From positions 1 through 19,045 of the forward strand of contig JARKIF010000431.1 of the NCBI GenBank assembly GCA_029378245.1: a stretch of DNA of 19,045 nucleotides, read 5' to 3'. A program made the translations under genes and the position numbers. The notes below the pieces were generated by a model. The model made no database searches, was not told the origin of the DNA, and worked only from the letters and a program-made list of their open reading frames with translations. Shown piece after piece: positions 1 through 9,341 of this stretch (positions within the stretch are counted from its first letter, which is position 1; each line of letters starts with the position of its first letter). Source of the DNA: Roridomyces roridus. Lineage: Eukaryota > Basidiomycota > Agaricomycetes > Agaricales > Mycenaceae.

Positions 1-744
1 ACTCGCCGAATAATATAGCAGTGATAATACAGTGGGTAGGGGCAACTGATGCGTGTGGGAGCGTGCGCTTACTAAGCGTGATCTGGCCAGAATTCTTCGT
101 CTCACCATGTCCCACTTCATATTCTTACCGTCGTTCTTCTATTGTGCTAATATCAATGAAATGGGTCTATATGTACTGCCTGGAATGCAATTTGAGAGCC
201 TCAGACATGTTGAACCTCCCTTTTTGTAAGAAATGACCACATTCCTGTACTCTGTTATGCTCTCTATGCACCAGACTGGTGCTCCATAATATAGTTGGGT
301 GTCCTCTATGCATATTCCAGCAGTAGGCATCCATTTTGACGCAGTTGTCGGCTCTTGGGCCTCGCGCGACATGTATGTTTACATGTGTTGATGGTGTAAC
401 TTACTCGACAAAAATTGTGGCACCACGGCCACCCTTTGGCTTGAACTCGGCCCCAAGGAGGTGCGGGGGCAAACCATTTGTAGTTTCTTATTACTTTTTT
501 GAATTTTGGCCTGGAAACTTGTCATTGAGTACGGTACTTAGCTTATATCTCAAAAGTCGAAAAATGTACAAAGATAACTACAAATAAAAGTGGAAAATAG
601 GGTGGGTCCTCTGCCAAAATTTGTTGCCTGGGTGGATGAGTGAGTCTACAGTTGTCGGTCGAAATCAATGGTCGCATTTGGCAGTGCTTCCAAATCGGGA
701 CATCCCATCAAATGATGGCATTTTGGCGGGCATTGCCCTACCCA
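1..744. other. No recognisable gene; unassigned AT-richer flank
   Basis: I find no reading frame here with recognisable family features or convincing splice-linked exons; the open frames are under about 85 codons and look random. The stretch lies beyond the 3' end of H2A copy 1. It is not shared with the flanks of the other two H2A copies: homology to copy 2 stops about 40 bp after the H2A stop. Short inverted motifs around TTTGGC/GCCAAA recur between about 605 and 750. They could be debris of a transposable element, but I see no terminal repeat pair or target duplication to support that. Confidence 0.5.
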
Positions 745-781
745 AATACAGATGTACAGGGATAGAAACGGGAAGATGGAA

Positions 782-1396
782 TCAAGCCTCCTGGCTTTCT
801 CGCCCTTGCCCTCTGGAGACGCGAGTCAGCGTGATGGAGAAAAATCCAAAAGGAAAACGCACTCTTCGTGGCTGATGGCAGTAGTGAAGGGTCGATGTGG
901 GGTACGACACCACCCTGGGAGATGACGACGGAGCCAAGGAGCTGTGGTGAAGTGAGTATATGAAAAGAAAACGCGTCGAGTCACGCACCTTGCCCAGCTC
1001 TTCGTCGTTCCGGATGGCGAGTTGGAGATGACGAGGGACGATACTGTGGAGAGAATTAGTCTATGTCTCGAGCGGAGGTGTCAAAACTCACCGGTGTTTC
1101 TTGTTATCCCTGGCAGCGTTTCCTGCAAGCTCGAGGATCTCGGCAGCGAGGTATTCGAGGACAGCGGCGAGGTAGACTGCAGAACGCGTCAGAAGAGCAC
1201 ATCGCGACACAGAAGAGACCGCACCTGGAGCACCAGCACCGACACGCTGAGCGTAGTTGCCCTTCTTGAGCAGACGATGGATACGACCGACAGGGAACTG
1301 GAGACCGGCTTTCGAGGAACGGGACTGTGCCTTGGAAGACTCGCCAGAGCCCGCTGCCTTGCCAGACTTGGATTTGCCGCTAACTTTGCCAGACAT
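782..1396 (-). CDS. H2A: Histone H2A, copy 1 (one-base loss in last exon)
   Basis: Core nucleosomal histone H2A, which pairs with H2B. Five exons on minus: 1225-1396, 1092-1176, 989-1043, 863-941 and a last exon at 782-810 or up to 812; introns are 47-50 nt. The translated core shows the H2A fold signatures [34 protein letters not shown], and [16 protein letters not shown]. Compared with copy 2, one base is missing near 796-799. If the usual acceptor (CAG ending at 813) is used, the tail shifts frame, loses the terminal SQEA and runs on to a stop at 646-648 (about 185 residues). If the AG two bases further on (811-812) is used, frame is restored and a 139-residue protein ending SQEA results. 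It is divergent from H2B copy 1. The core identity is certain; the true C terminus is not. Confidence 0.9.
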
Positions 1397-1622
1397 GGTG
1401 GATAGAGAGAAGTGGGCGGTGGTGGTGGTTTGGGTGCAAAGGGCGTGATGGCGTCTCCGTCGCGTCCTATTTGTACACAAGACACGCTGAATGGTCCCGT
1501 GACTCGCTTATGCTGCCACAACAAGACCATCCAAACGCGCCTTTAAAGCCGAGACCGCGTCGTGCGCTTCTACTTTTGCCCTCCAACTATCCCCACCACC
1601 CACTTTGCCTCACCCACACTCG
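1397..1622. promoter_or_regulatory. Shared divergent promoter of H2A copy 1 and H2B copy 1
   Basis: The 226 bp between the two start codons must carry both histone promoters. On the H2B side a TATA-like CTTTAAAG lies at 1541-1548, about 75 bp before the ATG. On the H2A side a TACAAATA-like element lies near 1467-1476, read on minus. An ACGCG core next to the TATA-like site resembles MBF-type S-phase elements of fungi; that is inference. The same spacing (226 bp) and the same motifs recur between H2B copy 2 and H2A copy 2. Confidence 0.7.
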
Positions 1623-2222
1623 ATGGCTCCTAAACCCGCTTCCACCGCTGGCAAAGCCCCTGCCTCCACCGCCTCCAAAGCGCCTGCCACTGCTTCCAAG
1701 GCGCCGTCCAAGACGACAGAGAAGAAGGCTGGCAAAAAGACGGCCAAAGCCTCTGCGCCTGCGGACGGCGAGAAGAAGAAGCGCAAGAAGGCCCGCAAGG
1801 AGACTTACTCGTCCTACATCTACAAGGGTGCGTCGAGTCCAATGTCTGTCGCTCACAGCTAACGGCCAACAGTCCTCAAGCAGGTGCACCCTGACACGGG
1901 TATCTCCAACAAGGCCATGGCCATCCTGAACAGTTTTGTCAACGACATCTTTGAGCGGATCGCGACCGAGGCCTCCAGTGCGTCGTCTTTCTTTTATTTC
2001 TTTCTCTTCTCATCGTCTCTCAGAACTCGCACAATACTCCAAGAAATCGACCATCTCTTCCCGAGAGATCCAGACGTCCGTACGGCTGATCCTGCCGGGT
2101 GAGCTCGCCAAGCACGCTATCAGCGAGGGGGTGCGTCTCTTCGTTTCATGCTTGTTCTTTCTCTGACTCTTCCGCAGACAAAGTCCGTCACCAAATTCTC
2201 CTCTGCTACGACGACGAAGTAG
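1623..2222 (+). CDS. H2B: Histone H2B, copy 1
   Basis: Core histone H2B, 153 residues. Four exons: 1623-1827, 1873-1977, 2024-2130 and 2178-2222, with introns of 45-47 nt that all start GTGCGT. The N-terminal tail is rich in Ala, Lys, Ser and Thr. The histone fold carries the family signatures [40 protein letters not shown], and [20 protein letters not shown], and the end matches the usual C-terminal helix ([15 protein letters not shown]). The start is the first ATG and gives the standard MAPK beginning. The protein is identical to H2B copy 2 at 9342-9941. A MITE has inserted about 70 bp after the stop, so the 3' UTR or terminator region differs from copy 2. Intact, with no frameshift. Confidence 0.96.
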
Positions 2223-2291
2223 CCTCGTCGTCTTTGTATTGCCTGTGTATCTGTCTACTTTATTCAATCTGTACTCTATCAACCAACTATC

Positions 2292-2414
2292 TAGTCTCAT
2301 TTCCCGACTGCCACGACATCCCAATTTGGGAGCCCTGTCGTGACAGTCTGGGACGTAATCAGTCGATTAGCCGGACCTCTGCGTTTCGTCCCATCAATTC
2401 AGGGCACCGCCACA
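2292..2414 (+). repeat. Left terminal inverted repeat of the MITE
   Basis: 2292-2384 is an exact reverse complement of 2771-2863. The match continues imperfectly to about 2414 (GGGCACCGCCACA against GGGCACAGCCACA on the other arm). An internal palindrome CCCAATTTGGG lies within the arm. Confidence 0.9.
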
Positions 2415-2739
2415 TCCATACATCTTTCTTGAACCCCTACACTCTGTATGCTGTTTCCACATGGACTACTGTTTCTCAAATCGGTTTATGACCATTTTTA
2501 TTCCCTCTTTGTGGCACCCATCACCGAAAATTTCTTCAACTGAAAGCTTGATCGGAGTGATCGCACGGTCAGCATGATTACAACATGACTCAATCAATAC
2601 ATGAAACTGCAAATTTTGGCTCCCTCGGAGCTTTTTTCTGGACTGAAAGTTACATGGAGACATCAACACATGAGTTTAACCCGGCCTTTACTCCAGAAAT
2701 GCCTCCTGAAGCGCGAGACGGCACAAAAAGGCTTGCCAG

Positions 2740-2863
2740 TGTGGCTGTGCCCTCGATTGATGGCGTTGAGACGCAGAGGTCCGGCTAATCGACTGATTAC
2801 GTCCCAGACTGTCACGACAGGGCTCCCAAATTGGGATGTCGTGGCAGTCGGGAAATGAGACTA
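2740..2863 (-). repeat. Right terminal inverted repeat of the MITE
   Basis: This is the reverse complement of the left arm: exact over 2771-2863, imperfect from 2740 to 2770. It ends GAGACTA directly against the 9-bp target duplication at 2864-2872. Confidence 0.9.
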
Positions 2864-3069
2864 CCAACTATCAACTATTTTGCTGGCCGTTGTCTGATCT
2901 TTTGGTGCTTCACTTCAAATCCTGAATCTTGGGGTGGAGCAGGGAGGATTATAATTTATATACTCGAGGTAATACAATGCCTATTCTATTTACCAAAGGG
3001 AAGAAGAAACAGCGAAGAGGGTACATGCAAATACAGAACTATCACAGCACTATCTTAAAGCGAGGAGAA

Positions 3070-3932
3070 TCAGCGTTCCGACACAAAGTCGTCGTCGTCG
3101 TCGTCATACGCGGACACCTTTATGATGCCCGTCCCGGGTATAGAGCCGATGCTCCTTGGCGACGAGCCAGTCGTGTCAGAATCGTCCGAGTACGGTTGCG
3201 GGACGCTGAGGACGAGCCGGAAGGCGTCTTTGCCGTTGAGATAGAACCGATACAGACGCTTCTCACGGATGAACCCGAGCGACTCGTACAGTGCCAGCGC
3301 CGCACTGTTATCGTACTCTGTCTCGAGGACAATCTGTGCGGGGAAACAGTTAATATCGGCGAAACCTATCCATGAACCCAACACAACGGACCTCCTCCAC
3401 GCCATCCTCCTTCATCGCGTCAAGCGAGTTCTTCACGAGCGTGCTAGCTATAATGCAAAAGGGGAAAAAAAGAAATCGCACCAAAGGTGGTTATTCCATA
3501 TCTTAGCTCCATGTGTAAGACAGCGGGCGAGGGTAAACGGGAATGGGATGCTAACCTATACCGCGCTTCCGCCAGTCTTTGCTCACGCTGAGCATCGCGA
3601 TGTACCCCCGATTAGACACGTCCCGGTGCATACTTTGCTTGCACACGATCACTCCGATTGGCGTTGAGGATGCTGGGTTGCTTGGATACGCCTGGGACGC
3701 GGTTAGGGAGGAGCATGGTGAGGCGAAAGAAACGCACGAGGAATGATAGGTGGGGCCTGGAAGAGCAATATTGAGAACGCGGAATGGATGGAGGTAATAG
3801 TATAACGTACCATTGGTGGAGGAAATAACGGAATGTGTAGATCACGTAGGGCTCGCTGAGCTCGGACTGGACGAGGTCCATGATATACGGAAGGTCGGCC
3901 TCGCCACTGTAGGGTCTGTAGATGACCGACAT
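3070..3932 (-). CDS. NAA30: N-alpha-acetyltransferase 30 (NatC catalytic subunit, MAK3-like)
   Basis: GNAT-fold enzyme that moves acetyl from acetyl-CoA to the N-terminal Met of proteins starting Met-Leu/Ile/Phe and similar, on the ribosome, as the catalytic subunit of NatC. Five exons on minus: 3811-3932, 3738-3756, 3556-3691, 3392-3447 and 3070-3333, giving 198 residues. The family start [18 protein letters not shown] is near residues 24-42. The substrate-side segment [20 protein letters not shown] contains the acetyl-CoA loop R-x-x-G-x-A, completed across intron 3. [18 protein letters not shown] and [14 protein letters not shown] follow, as in yeast Mak3. The C terminus carries a run of six Asp encoded by a GTC/GAC microsatellite. 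Exon 2 is only 19 nt and intron 3 is long for this genome (108 nt). No partner genes (Naa35, Naa38) are seen nearby. Intact. Confidence 0.93.
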
Positions 3933-4912
3933 GGTAGAGTGAAGGAGAGAGACGTGGCGCTTATCAAAACACCAAACTCGGACCTTGCTCGGACCCGCTT
4001 GAGTACCGAATCAACCTTCGGCCGGAGAGATCCGAAGGCCAACCGAAGACGCGTTGATCTTGACCACAACCACGGAGAGAGGTGCACTTCAGGCCCTCCA
4101 ACTCGCAAACCTCTTTCAAAAGCCGCGAAGGCGGTCAAAGCCTAAGGATACAGTGAACACTTCATCCATCCGAGTCTCCCGTTGCCGCATGGTTCTTTAA
4201 AGGTACATGCCACCCAGCGCGACTCCGCGTGCGCGGTGTACGCGAGTTCATATCTAGACTGAGGTGGTTGAGCCGCCGCCCTACTATACCGACTGTCCTC
4301 ACCCTCGTCTGCGGTCTTCAAATTGGCAGAGCAATGCCGACTTGGTATCTCTCGTGGCGGCCAAGATTGGTCCCGAAAACACTCCACCCTCGATATCCCA
4401 GGCCAGATTTTCTGACAAGATGCCCGTCTCCGTCCACGGGCAAGTTGCGTGCGAGAGCAGCTTCACCTGTTGTCGTCTTCTCGCCGCCGCCTTTGTTTTC
4501 CGCTTTACGACCTTGCTTACCTGCTCTGCGCCCCCGTGTCCAAGCAATCTGGCCGGGGTAATTTTATCATTTTTCATCAATCTAGGCGAAGAACACGGCG
4601 TCTTGTCCTTCCTGGCCTGATCCAGACGGAGACGCGGTTACTTCCCTCGTCATCTTTGTTGTTCTTGTTGCCTGGTGACCTGACCTGGGCTCGAACAAAG
4701 AACGGACGGATACCTTGTATGTTGCACTCCTTCCTTAAGCTCAGATGTCTCTCGAGTGTACTTTCAATCTCACGCTGCATGGAAAACTGTGCTTCTTTGC
4801 TCTAGATTGAAAACATTACAAGGGCCCTTGGCGCTTGTTCGGTTCTCCGTGGGTAGCGCAACTTCGGCCGGCCGACACATGTCGTGTTCGCACTGCCTGT
4901 GCTATTCTCAGG
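3933..4912. other. Gene-poor spacer between NAA30 and the kinase gene
   Basis: Both neighbours are transcribed away from this 980-bp stretch, so it should hold the promoter and 5' UTR of NAA30 (left end) and of the kinase (right end). The open frames (up to about 118 codons at 4264-4805) are Ser/Pro/Leu/Arg-rich, overlap one another in several frames and show no family motif. I therefore do not call a gene. Part of 4400-4900 may be an untranslated leader or small 5' exons of the kinase gene that I cannot place. Confidence 0.5.
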
Positions 4913-5141
4913 ATGCAATTTAACCAGAACAGCATCCAACCGACACCTACCTCTGCCCTCATGTCCGTAGTTGACACCCAGGGCACAAACCTTGGTTTAG
5001 ACTCTTCGTTGGCTTCGCCAACATCCGGCAGCGCAGATGTCTGGCCATTGACTAGGGAAACGCCGAGATCGGCTCACATCACAATATACGAGGCATGCCC
5101 TCCCCTTCATTCCTCGAATATGCGGCATCCTAACACAGCGA

Positions 5142-7271
5142 ATGAAAGAGTTCGATTGCATTCCTCAGGGAGGCATGTTGTCGGACCGATCAGTAAATTT
5201 TGCCATCTCATCCAATCGCCTGTCCTTTCTCACGCACTCCATCAGGGACACATCGATTTTACATCAACTTTCATTGATTGCGGATGACATCGTCAGTGCA
5301 ATAATCGAAAGTGTGCATTGCCGAAGAGTACTCCTCCAGGTACCATGTGCACTGATGTTGGTGATACAAGGCTGACCTGTCTGTGCAGTTATCCTCTGAG
5401 ATTGGTCTGGCGAACAACTCGGATTGGCGGAACGCTTTGCAACTCGACGAAAGACGGATTGCAACACATTTGGAAACGATATTCAGCTCCAAATCCGCAG
5501 AAGGTCCTGTCCTTGTCCTTAAGGGCGAATCTGCGCAATGCTTTTTGGACGTCGTTCAGGATGTGCGACTTGGTTAATCTTTCACTTCCATCGCTGATTG
5601 ATTGGAGTAGACACTGAACAGAGGTCTATTGATCACACCCGAGCAAAGTCGACGGGCCCGTCGCATAATTCGCAAGCTTTCGGAAGCCTCGGACAGTCTT
5701 CCTTCCTCCCTTTTCGTAACCGCAGTCAGTGGGCGTGATCCACATCCCCTGTTTGCCGGTGGCTACGGCGACATATACCGAGCTGAATACAAGAATAAGA
5801 CAGTTGCACTCAAGCACATGCGTTACTTCACCCAAACTTCAGACTTGCGCGGTATACGTCTGGTGGATCTTTTGCTGTTGCTCGGATAATCCATTGACGG
5901 CCGATATAGAAACTGTGTCGTGAAGCACTCGTTTGGAAGGATTTGCACCATTCGAATATTTTGACCTTCATAGGAATTGATCGGGAGAGTTTTCCTGGTT
6001 CTCTCTGTCTGGTATCTCCGTGGATGGAGCACGGCACCGTATTGAAGTACCTCAACGATCACGGCCTTGAAAATGTGGACAAGCTGGTGAGTGTCCCTCA
6101 TGGATGTAGAACCCCCCCTCAAGGGTGCGCTGCAGCTCTTCGAGATCGCACAAGGTCTCGAGTATCTTCATTCTCACAACGTTGTGCATGGGGATCTCCG
6201 CGGGGTATGTTTGGGGTAATATGACGAGGGATTTGGTTTAATCTTTCACAGACCAATATCTTGATCAAAGACGATTGGAGCGCGTGCTTGGCCGATTTTG
6301 GGCTCAGTGTCATTGTCTCCGCCACGGCTTCGGTGCATACAAGCACGCGAGCCGGAAGTCCCTACTGGATGGCCCCAGAATTGATTGACCCGGCGCGTTT
6401 TGGATGCAGGTATGCTCGAACACCAGCCAGCGATGTTTATGCATTTGGCTGTGTCTGTTTGGAGGTGGGTTCTTTCCCATTCATGGCTTGAGCTGAGTCG
6501 GGATAGTTGTATACAGGCCGCCCCCCATTCTCCGAGCTTTCCGAAGTTGGGGCCTTGCTCAAAGTTATCAATGGAGAACGAGCGGAACGGTCAACACAGA
6601 TAGTTTCGGATTTACTCTGGCAACGGATCACATCCTATTGGGCACAGATCGCTGCAGAGAGACCTCTTTCGGAAACTGTAGCTCGGGAGATGACTTGGCC
6701 GCCAATCCCTTTGCAAAAGTCATCAAGCCCCGCTGAAGAAGAGAACTCTGTCATCCCAGAGATTCGGATGACATCGGAGAAGGCAATTGCAAGACCATTC
6801 GATAGCCCACAGGTCAGTCTCATCTTGACGCATACTAAATCTCACTTTTCCGTCGAGCAGATGGGCGTTCCAGATGCAGAGAGGCTTGATGTCGACAAAG
6901 ACCCGAAACCAGGTCACATGCCTGCGCAGCCATTACAAGCGCCTATCTTCGCGCCAGCGGCTCTGCCATTTCGCGTCGCACCTTCATCCGTTACCTTGCG
7001 CGATAAACCACTGCCAGCGGAACCTCCCGGTTCACTGCCTCTCAGACGGGATCCTTCACCCGAGACGCTCCGCGACGCACCACCTGCGCTTAATCTCAGT
7101 CCACGCAGAACATCCTCCCGGGATCAATCCACTCATCCTTACAGCCGATCAAATGAAGGGCCGCTTGAACAAGCAGTGGATGATGGCACCCCGCGCCCTC
7201 GAGCCATCTTCAAGTTCCAGAGCATGAAGAAATTATTCGGGCTTGGCAAATCAGAGGTCTGTGGCTCTTAG
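5142..7271 (+). CDS. TKL-like Ser/Thr protein kinase, agaricomycete-type
   Basis: Exons: 5142-5339, 5389-5562, 5611-5862, 5910-6086, 6136-6204, 6252-6464, 6507-6812 and 6861-7271, with introns of 42-49 nt. The kinase domain spans about 5740-6700. It has a glycine loop (FAGGYGDIYRAEY), the ATP lysine in VALKHMRY, the catalytic loop VHGDLRGTN (HxD plus Asn), LADFGLSV, and YWMAPEL, then ASDVYAFGCVCLE and YTGRPPFSEL. All key catalytic residues are present, so it is predicted active. The tail is Pro/Ser-rich. The start is unsure: ATG 5142 is the first in the confident frame, but that frame is open back to 5052. A further exon starting at ATG 4913 or 4961 is possible, though I could not find a splice that joins the frames. 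The stop at 7269-7271 lies inside what looks like a real intron; if that intron is spliced, the frame continues into the VHS protein. Substrate unknown. Confidence 0.85.
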
Positions 7272-9205
7272 ACACCATCCAGATGGGTGCTCAGGCAATA
7301 TGCAGGTTCCCACCCAGCAAACCCCGATTACCACCCCAATACACCAACAGTTTGCTTTTAACGAGCGAGCACGCGGGTCACCAGACGACGACCGTTGGGA
7401 GTTCCTCGATTCTCAGCAGACTCCACCCGCCGTTACCGCCTGCCGCACCCAGCCCGACAAGATCCCCGACTCCATACATCACCCTTCGCCACCGCAGACG
7501 CTCCGCAAGAAAGCACCCCCGCCCGCTGTTAATCTCCTCAACGCACTCGAACCAACTACCCAGCAGCCATCCACCCATTCTCGGAACCAATCAGAGAAGC
7601 GGCCGTCCGAGAAAGGACAGGAGAAGAGCGGCGGGTTCGGGGGAGGAGGCCCAGACGAGGAGAAAGAGAAGGAACGGGAACATGAAATGGACATCGACAT
7701 CGACATCGACATGGAGAGGGAGAGGGAGGTGGAGGTGGAGCAAGAGAGGGAGCGCGAGCGCAGAGACGAGGAGAATGAGCTCACTCGTAAGATCGGTGCG
7801 TCGCAATCCGTCTTTCTTGGATGCATCCTGATGACCTTCCCAAGGGTTTTGACTGCGACCGCCTCCGAGGATTGGACCCTCGCGCTCGACGTCTGCGAAC
7901 ACGCATCAGCCAACGAGAACAATGCTAGAGAAGCGGTCCGTGCTCTCCGCCGCGAATTTAAATACGGGGAGCCCGCCGCACAGGCTGCGGCCGCACGCGT
8001 ACGTCGTCTCCATCTCCTCACATGGTTACTTGATCTTATGGTTCTACAAGTTGTGGGCTATCATGCTGCGAAACTCCTCCGGCACCCAATGCACTACCCG
8101 CAAATTTTTGGATGCGGTGGAAATGGTACTGACCTCAGCCCGGACTACCCCGGTCGTCCGTGAACGGCTGATGGTCGTGCTTGCCGCCGCTGCATACGCC
8201 AGCGGACCAAGTGCGTTGCGTGCTATCCTGTCGTTCCCTCATCTCACAAAATACACCAGAAAAAGAAAGTGGTTTCCGTGGTCTTTGGAGGCGAGTTAAA
8301 CCTCGAGACAAGCCAGAAGAAGGTGTACCCCTTGACACGGACGATGCCATGTTTAACCCTCCTCTCAACGCCCTACGACATCCTGGACCGGGATACGAAT
8401 TCGAAAACACTAACCCTCCGGTTGTCGTCTATCCGGATGGTACACAAACTGCTCCTGAAAACCCTTCGGGCTCCCCTAAACAGCAAAATAGCGATGTTAC
8501 GCCCGACGAGAAGTCGAGCGGCAAGTCGCACCGCGACCACTTCCGTGGAATCCTTCCTCCCGACGAAGATACGCGGCGGCTCTTTCAAGAGTGCAAGATC
8601 GGTGTGGACAACGCGTTTCAACTCAGCGAGGCCCTTGCAACGGCAACGCCCGAAGAACTTCGGAACCCTGTCATTTCGGTCAGCCTTTACTGTGTGCAGC
8701 TGAATCGCGAGTAAATGATATACTAACAGGAATTCTACACAAAATGTGTGGACTCGCAAATGCTCATCATGACACAGATACCTTGGGCGTCTGCAGGCGC
8801 CGAGCGCAGCCGAGCGGCCAGGAATCAAACGAAGCCAGAAATGGGAGAAACAAAGCGCAAAACGAGCGCAACGTCGGATGGCAGTTTACCGGACATCGCC
8901 ACTGCGCCTGTTTCAACATACGAAGAGGAATTACTCGCGGACTTGCTCACAGCAAACGAACATCTTCTGGAGGCAATTGACCTTTATATGGATCTAGAGC
9001 GTGTCGCGTTGGAACGCGAAACGGGGCAGCGGAGCCAAATGGCGCGGAGGGATACCAACGTCAGTTCTGTCGCCCTTCTCCGAGTCGCTCATCTGACTTG
9101 CCCCAGGAGCGGGCGGACAGGAGGGAAGAACCTCCGGCGTATTCGCCGTACTCGCCATTGGAACGTCTACACACGCGGCAGCCACCGTCCTATCAACAGC
9201 TATGA
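7224..9205 (+). CDS. VHS-GAT domain trafficking adaptor (LSB5-like) with PPxY tail
   Basis: Likely ubiquitin/clathrin-linked sorting adaptor related to yeast Lsb5 and Tom1/GGA proteins. Exons: 7224-7256, 7306-7795, 7845-7998, 8051-8210, 8260-8678, 8730-9059 and 9107-9205. The start MKKLFGLGKSE resembles starts I expect for basidiomycete relatives. A Pro-rich and charged linker follows, with Asp-Ile repeats and Glu/Arg runs. The VHS domain (about 7780-8210) shows TATASEDWTLALDVCEHASA, VRALRREFKYGEP, and ARTTPVVRERLMVVLAAAAY. A GAT-like helical part (about 8560-9000) shows DTRRLFQECKIG and ELLADLLTANEHLLEAIDLY. The tail holds PPAY and PPSY, motifs for WW domains of Rsp5/NEDD4 ligases. Oddity: splicing 7796-7844 leaves the frame one base short; keeping it unspliced preserves the frame (about 577 residues). 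The start may not be used if the gene is fused to the kinase upstream. Confidence 0.85.
7257..7305 (+). other. Short intron that decides kinase-only versus kinase-VHS reading frame
   Basis: This is a 49-nt segment, GTCTGT...TGCAG. Retained, it gives the kinase frame a stop at 7269-7271. Spliced, GAG at 7254-7256 joins GTT at 7306 in frame with the VHS protein. The same donor exon also encodes the probable VHS start at 7224, in the same frame as the kinase. Confidence 0.65.
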
Positions 9206-9341
9206 AAGGCTGCCTTACCGGAGGACTGGAGTTGGAGGGTGAAGAGCAAAATCACAACGGCGAGGCAAAAGAGTTGATAGTGTGATAGAGTACAGATTGA
9301 ATAAAGTAGACAGATACACAGGCAATACAGAAACGACGAGG

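Larger units (their letters stand above)
745..2291. repeat. Arm A of inverted duplication carrying H2A/H2B pair
   Basis: This segment is a close copy, in reverse orientation, of about 9241-10820. It holds H2A copy 1 (minus), the shared 226-bp promoter and H2B copy 1 (plus). Introns and intergenic DNA match as well as exons: intron 1 of H2A differs at only 2 of 48 bases by eye between the arms. Homology resumes for a few tens of bases after the inserted MITE (from 2873). Near-identity of non-coding DNA points to recent duplication or ongoing gene conversion. Confidence 0.85.
2292..2863. mobile_element. Non-autonomous Mutator-like (MULE-type) MITE, 572 bp
   Basis: The element has terminal inverted repeats beginning TAGTCTCATTTCCCGACTGC. 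They are identical for 93 bp and recognisably similar to about 123 bp. It is flanked by a perfect 9-bp direct repeat CCAACTATC (2283-2291 and 2864-2872). Long TIRs with a 9-bp target duplication are the hallmark of Mutator-like elements. There is no transposase frame inside, so it is non-autonomous. The paralogous H2B copy 2 flank (about 9260-9285) has the corresponding sequence without the insert, which acts as an empty site. Identical TIRs imply a young insertion. Confidence 0.88.

Noticed and set aside
139..372. 77-codon frame on minus in the left flank
   Set aside because: No recognisable domain, no linked exon and no start context I trust; possibly old transposon debris.
2010..2324. Two small frames both beginning MGCRGSREMRL (2010-2324 minus, 2831-3058 plus)
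   Set aside because: The shared peptide is just translation of the two MITE terminal inverted repeats; neither continues into a protein-like sequence.
4229..4805. Overlapping frames of 110-118 codons upstream of the kinase
   Set aside because: Several frames are open at once, composition is Ser/Pro/Leu/Arg-rich and no motif is visible; more likely leader or promoter DNA.
4913..5051. First exon of the kinase starting at ATG 4913
   Set aside because: The frame is plausible, but I could not find a donor/acceptor pair joining it in phase with the exon open from 5052, so it is only mentioned as a possibility.
7680..7770. GACATC and GAG/CGC simple repeats as a possible regulatory array
   Set aside because: They are in frame within the VHS linker and encode Asp-Ile and Glu/Arg runs; ordinary low-complexity coding sequence.
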